A program made the position numbers and the translations under genes. Below are positions 60,734-64,000 of a stretch of DNA of 64,000 bases, in pieces. Position 1 is the first letter of the stretch. Each line of letters begins with the position of its first letter. The stretch is from Novosphingobium sp. CECT 9465 (GTDB lineage: Bacteria > Pseudomonadota > Alphaproteobacteria > Sphingomonadales > Sphingomonadaceae). The DNA lies in NCBI RefSeq assembly GCF_920987055.1, contig NZ_CAKLBX010000001.1, positions 310,001-374,000 of the forward strand, given 5' to 3'. Under the pieces are notes generated by a model. The model ran no database searches. It was not told where the DNA came from and worked only from the letters and a program-made list of their open reading frames with translations.

Positions 60734-61534
60734 GTGCGGGGATTGAACGGGAAGATCGCCATCGTGACCGGCGGGGCCGGGCGCATCGGCAGGGCCGTGG
60801 TGGCGCGGCTCGTGGCCGAAGGTGTGCAGACCGTGGTGGCAGACATCAACCATGCCGATGCTCACGCCGTGGCTGCCCTGCATGGCGATATGGCCCATGC
60901 GATTGCTTTTGACGCTGGCGATGCCGCTTCAGTGCGCGCGCTGGTCGATGGCGCGGTGGACAAGTTCGGCGGGCTGGACATACTGCACAACAACGCCGCG
61001 TTCGTGGGCCTGGGCGAACTGGGCGTGGATACCACCGCACCCGAAACTCCGCTGGATTTGTGGGACATGACCATGAACATCAACGTGCGCGGCTATTTCG
61101 TTGCCTGCGCGCAGGCCATTCCGCACATGATCGCAAGGGGCGGCGGTTCCATCATCAACACCAGTTCGGGTTCAGGCCATCGCGGCGATGATGTGCGCAT
61201 CGCCTATGGCACTTCGAAGGGCGCGGTTTCTGCGATGACGCTCTATGTCGCTGCACAGCACGGCAAGCAGGGTGTGCGCTGCAACGCCATTGCCCCCGGC
61301 CTGATAGCGGATGAACGCCTGCGCGAACTTGCCCCCAGGCTGGTTGCCTTGAACGAGCGGCACAACCTGCTGGCCCGCGTGGGCAATCCAGACGACATCG
61401 CCTCGCTGGTGGCCTTTCTGGCGTCCGATGAATCCGCGTTCATCACCGGCCAGGTCATCACGATTGATGGCGGCCAGACTTCGCACAACCCGCAGATGGT
61501 CGAGGCGATCGAACTGGGCAGCGCCTACTCCTGA
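60734..61534 (+). CDS. SDR family oxidoreductase (NNAA / HxP-tail subfamily), GTG start
   Basis: 266 residues from a GTG at 60734, chosen because GGGGAGAG lies eight bases upstream. GGAGRIG at 13-19, Asp37 (NAD), NNAA at 86-89, Tyr158 and Lys162 in YGTSK, tail QTSHNPQMVEAIE. It is the closest relative in the window of the SDR at 10353. Followed after 20 bp by the two-domain VOC gene, so the pair forms a plus-strand unit. Confidence 0.9.
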   Translation: MRGLNGKIAIVTGGAGRIGRAVVARLVAEGVQTVVADINHADAHAVAALHGDMAHAIAFDAGDAASVRALVDGAVDKFGGLDILHNNAAFVGLGELGVDTTAPETPLDLWDMTMNINVRGYFVACAQAIPHMIARGGGSIINTSSGSGHRGDDVRIAYGTSKGAVSAMTLYVAAQHGKQGVRCNAIAPGLIADERLRELAPRLVALNERHNLLARVGNPDDIASLVAFLASDESAFITGQVITIDGGQTSHNPQMVEAIELGSAYS

Positions 61535-61554
61535 ACATTTCTGAAAGACACGCC

Positions 61555-62373
61555 ATGACCCGACCCACCCGTTTCTGCCGCGTCGCCTGGATCGTCGACG
61601 ACATGGATTCCACCCTTGCGCAGTTTCGCGATCTGTTCGGCATGGGCATGCGGTTTGGCCCCATCGCGCCCGATATTATCAAGGCCGGGATCGACGAACA
61701 CGGGTTCGAGCCGATCCAGCTTTACGTGCCCGCAGCGGAACTGCCGTTCATGCAGGGGCTGCCCTATCCGCTGGTCGAGGTAGCGCTGGCGGTCGATGAT
61801 TGCGAGGAAACCTATCGTTTGCTCGCCGCCGATGACATCTTGCCTTCATTCACCAGCCCTCTGCCGGGACCGGATACGCAGGAACATCTCTATGCCCACG
61901 GCTTTGGCGGCATTCCGGTCATGTCGTGCACCGATGGCGATAACGAATCGATGATGGAACCCTTTCTCGATCTGGAACATGCGCCGGTCCCCAAATGTGG
62001 CGTGGTGGTTGTGGCGGCAGATGATATCGATGCCATGGCCGCGAAATTTTCCCGGTATTTTGGCATGACATGGGTAGCGACGGATGCAGGCGGCCTTGGC
62101 GCGCGGGCGCTGGTCGGGCCGCACCGGATCAAGCTGGTGGAAACGCCGTCAACGGTCGCCCGCACACATGCCATGCAATGCGTGTTGTCATCCGAGATCA
62201 TGGTTGAGGACGTGGATGCGTCACGCGCCAGGCTGGAGGCAGCAGGGTACAAGGTACTGATCGAACGCACCTTTTCCAGCGGGCGCAAGGGCTGGTACTT
62301 TGGCAAGGTACTCGCCGGGATGCCGATCGGCATTTACGACGCGCGCGATGACGCCGAGGCGCGGGGGTTGTAA
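61555..62373 (+). CDS. Two-domain VOC family protein
   Basis: 272 residues. Two VOC-type halves: RFCRVAWIVDDMDSTLAQFRDLFGM and CGVVVVAADDIDAMAAKFSRYFGMTW, each followed by mixed beta strands. The second half does not keep a clear His-His-Glu extradiol set, so a ring-cleavage function is doubtful; an epimerase-like or binding role is also possible. It overlaps no neighbour and ends 2 bp before the convergent permease gene. Confidence 0.8.
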   Translation: MTRPTRFCRVAWIVDDMDSTLAQFRDLFGMGMRFGPIAPDIIKAGIDEHGFEPIQLYVPAAELPFMQGLPYPLVEVALAVDDCEETYRLLAADDILPSFTSPLPGPDTQEHLYAHGFGGIPVMSCTDGDNESMMEPFLDLEHAPVPKCGVVVVAADDIDAMAAKFSRYFGMTWVATDAGGLGARALVGPHRIKLVETPSTVARTHAMQCVLSSEIMVEDVDASRARLEAAGYKVLIERTFSSGRKGWYFGKVLAGMPIGIYDARDDAEARGL

Positions 62374-62375
62374 AA

Positions 62376-63731
62376 TCACGCGCGGATAGCGGCCAGTTCC
62401 TCGCGGACGGCGGCGTGGCGTGCGGGAGTGAGGCCGAAGCGGCTGACGACCAGAGCCGACGCTATATAAAGCACCCCCGGCACAACCCCATACAGGATCG
62501 AAACGCCGCGCAGCGCGGCTTCGCTGTTGGCCGGACTACCCGCCTTGAACCCGATAAGGTCGAGCGCAAAATAGACGATGCCGATGGACATCGCCTGCCC
62601 GAATTTGTGGGTGACGGTGAGGAGCGCAAAGAGCATGCCGGTGCGGTCCTGCCCTGAAACCAGCCGGTCCTCATCCGCAACGTCTGCCATCATCGAACGC
62701 GGCAGCATATCGACCGAGCAGGCCATCGTGCCACCCAGCAGGCCCATGCCGAAGAAATAGACCATGTTGCCCGGCGGCATCGCCATCATCAGCACCATGT
62801 ACGTGGCAAAACCGCAGCAGCCGATGGCCAGCGCGCGGTGCCGTCCGACACGGTTTGAAATCATTGACCAGACCGGCGCGGTAGCAACGCCTACGACATA
62901 GAACGCCACGAATTGCAGGCCGACATAGGCGAACGGCACTTGTTTCAGCATCGTGAAGAAGAACAGGAACACCGCCGCGCTGATTCCCAGGCCCAGGCCG
63001 ACACACAATTGCGTGATCAGCAGGAGGCGGGTGGAGGAAAGCCCGAACAGGCCGAGATAATCATGCAGCCTTGCGGTATGCGCCTGTTTCGGGGCATCGC
63101 CTTCGCGCACGGCCGCAACCGTCACCGCGATCGTCAACGGTACGCTGGCAAGGATGAACCAGCCCATCGTGCGCACGGTAAAGCTGCTGTCATTGGCAAT
63201 CCGGTCTGCAAAGAACACAGGCATCGCCATGACAAGGATCTGCCCGACGGTGTTGAACACCATCCACCACGCGAACACGCGCGATCGTTGCTGGTAATCG
63301 TCGGTAATGGCAGCGCCCATGCCCATTTGCGACAGCACCACAATGGAATAGCCGACATAGGCAAGGACCAGCCCGACCGAAAGATAGAGGGGTCCCACCC
63401 CTGGCCGCGCCATGAACAGCATCCACGTCCCCGCCATCACCAGCGGACCGCCCAGAAGCAGCCACGGGCGGAACTGGCCCCAGCGGGTGCGCGTACGGTC
63501 CATCAGTCCGCCCACGAACGGATCGAACAGCAGGTCGGCCAGCCGCACAACAGTGAAAATCAGGCCTACCGTCGCGAGATTCAGTCCCAGCGTGTGGGCA
63601 TAGAATTCCGGCAGGTAGATGATCAGCGGCAAGGTGAGTGCCGACATCGGCAGGGCGGGCATGGCCAGCGCGGCCAGCAGGAGATGCGAACGGTGGCTGC
63701 GGGAATGCAGCACGGCGGTTTCATCCGACAT
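62376..63731 (-). CDS. MFS transporter, GPH (MelB-like) family
   Basis: 451 residues with about 12 membrane segments. The N-terminal half carries FTVVRLADLLFDPFVGGLMDRTRTRWGQFRPWLLLGG, the melibiose-carrier pattern DxxxxPxxGxxxDxT-x-TRWGxxRPW, so it belongs to the glycoside-pentoside-hexuronide:cation symporters. In sphingomonads such carriers often lie beside degradation genes for glycosides or terpenoid glucosides. Start at 63731 (MSDETAV) follows GAAGG; the in-frame ATG at 63809 adds an unconserved stretch. Confidence 0.87.
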   Translation of the reverse strand: MSDETAVLHSRSHRSHLLLAALAMPALPMSALTLPLIIYLPEFYAHTLGLNLATVGLIFTVVRLADLLFDPFVGGLMDRTRTRWGQFRPWLLLGGPLVMAGTWMLFMARPGVGPLYLSVGLVLAYVGYSIVVLSQMGMGAAITDDYQQRSRVFAWWMVFNTVGQILVMAMPVFFADRIANDSSFTVRTMGWFILASVPLTIAVTVAAVREGDAPKQAHTARLHDYLGLFGLSSTRLLLITQLCVGLGLGISAAVFLFFFTMLKQVPFAYVGLQFVAFYVVGVATAPVWSMISNRVGRHRALAIGCCGFATYMVLMMAMPPGNMVYFFGMGLLGGTMACSVDMLPRSMMADVADEDRLVSGQDRTGMLFALLTVTHKFGQAMSIGIVYFALDLIGFKAGSPANSEAALRGVSILYGVVPGVLYIASALVVSRFGLTPARHAAVREELAAIRA

Positions 63732-64000
63732 TGACGGCGACCTTCGCGATGGAGGGTTCTGGCATGCCGGATTGGCCGGAAGCTTCATCTGATAGTCGTG
63801 CTGCATCAAGATTTGGATCGGTCATGCAAGTCTCATCCGCCCGCAGCAGAAAACACGGTCGCTGCCATGCCATCTGCCTATCGCAACGCGCGCGACACCA
63901 GCACTATCTTGCGAAAGGCTAAACCTGTCCTTGCGGATTTTGATCCGCACTTGCTGAAACCGCAGCCTGGCGAACGCCGGTGCCGAATGCCTTTGACCAG
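63732..64000. other. Right end of window, no supported gene
   Basis: From the permease start to the window edge, 269 bp. A plus-strand open frame from the ATG at 63867 (MPSAYRNARDTSTIL) is still open at the edge, but it has no ribosome site and no recognisable family. CCTATC half-site at 63877-63882 and a weak GATAGT at 63791-63796 are the only motif traces. Confidence 0.3.

Noticed and set aside
1..64000. Search for tRNA or rRNA genes, CRISPR arrays, transposases or integrases
   Set aside because: No clover-leaf candidates, direct-repeat arrays or transposase-like proteins were seen. Transfer is suggested only by the island character of the genes.
63867..64000. Open frame at the right edge as a new gene
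   Set aside because: No ribosome site and no family resemblance in the first 44 codons; too little sequence to support a call.

Overview
The window is about 64 kb of GC-rich, densely coding DNA with 64 recognisable protein genes (one cut by the left edge). It has no rRNA or tRNA genes, no CRISPR array and no insertion sequence that I could see. Gene families, G+C content and the GGAG/GGGAGA-type ribosome sites suggest an alphaproteobacterium of the Sphingomonadales (Novosphingobium or Sphingobium type). That placement is inference from family content, not from a marker gene.

Almost everything is catabolic. I count 15 short-chain dehydrogenases (SDRs), 5 NTF2/SnoaL-like small proteins, 5 VOC-fold proteins, 3 EthD/ABM-type dimeric alpha-beta barrels and 4 major-facilitator permeases. 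There are 2 acyl-CoA dehydrogenases and a related HsaA-type flavin monooxygenase. Other redox enzymes are a CYP101-like P450, a Rieske oxygenase, a putidaredoxin-like ferredoxin, a KstD-like flavoprotein, an N-terminally haem-fused PQQ dehydrogenase, an Old Yellow Enzyme, a luciferase-type monooxygenase and an aldehyde dehydrogenase. CoA chemistry is covered by a CoA-transferase, an acyl-CoA ligase and a MaoC hydratase. Ring-cleavage-type enzymes are an extradiol dioxygenase, an alpha/beta hydrolase, an epoxide hydrolase and an FAH-family protein. Five regulators are present: two GntR/FCD, two TetR and one large LAL-type LuxR.

Layout. 0-8.6 kb: acyl-CoA dehydrogenase/CoA-transferase, luciferase-type oxidase, SDR, Old Yellow Enzyme, then permease-EthD-GntR-VOC. 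8.7-18.6 kb: flavin oxidoreductase plus a dense SDR and NTF2 block. 18.7-25.6 kb: P450, permease, beta-hydroxyacid dehydrogenase, MaoC, second permease, HsaA-like monooxygenase. 25.7-31.7 kb: small exported protein, TetR, KstD-like flavoprotein, LAL regulator. 31.7-37.9 kb: PQQ dehydrogenase, Rieske oxygenase, ferredoxin and small barrels. 38.9-42.3 kb: SDR, nitroreductase, phosphatase, FAH operon, ending in a strong terminator. 42.3-49.1 kb: minus-strand acyl-CoA activation block with GntR control. 49.3-55.7 kb: plus-strand operon of metallo-beta-lactamase, sulfotransferase, SDR, epoxide hydrolase, extradiol dioxygenase and hydrolase. 55.8-63.7 kb: second SDR/NTF2 module with aldehyde dehydrogenase, VOC and a GPH-type permease.

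Reading the parts together, the island probably imports a bulky, poorly soluble (terpenoid- or steroid-like, possibly aromatic) compound. It would hydroxylate it (P450, Rieske), oxidise alcohols (SDRs, PQQ enzyme, aldehyde dehydrogenase), desaturate and open rings (KstD-like, HsaA-like, extradiol, hydrolase, FAH) and finish as CoA thioesters. The substrate is not identifiable from sequence alone. The most striking non-coding signal is a 16-bp dyad, CCTRYC-N4-GRYAGG. Full or close matches lie about 55-115 bp upstream of most transcription units, which suggests one common pathway regulator; the LAL/LuxR gene near the middle is the leading candidate.
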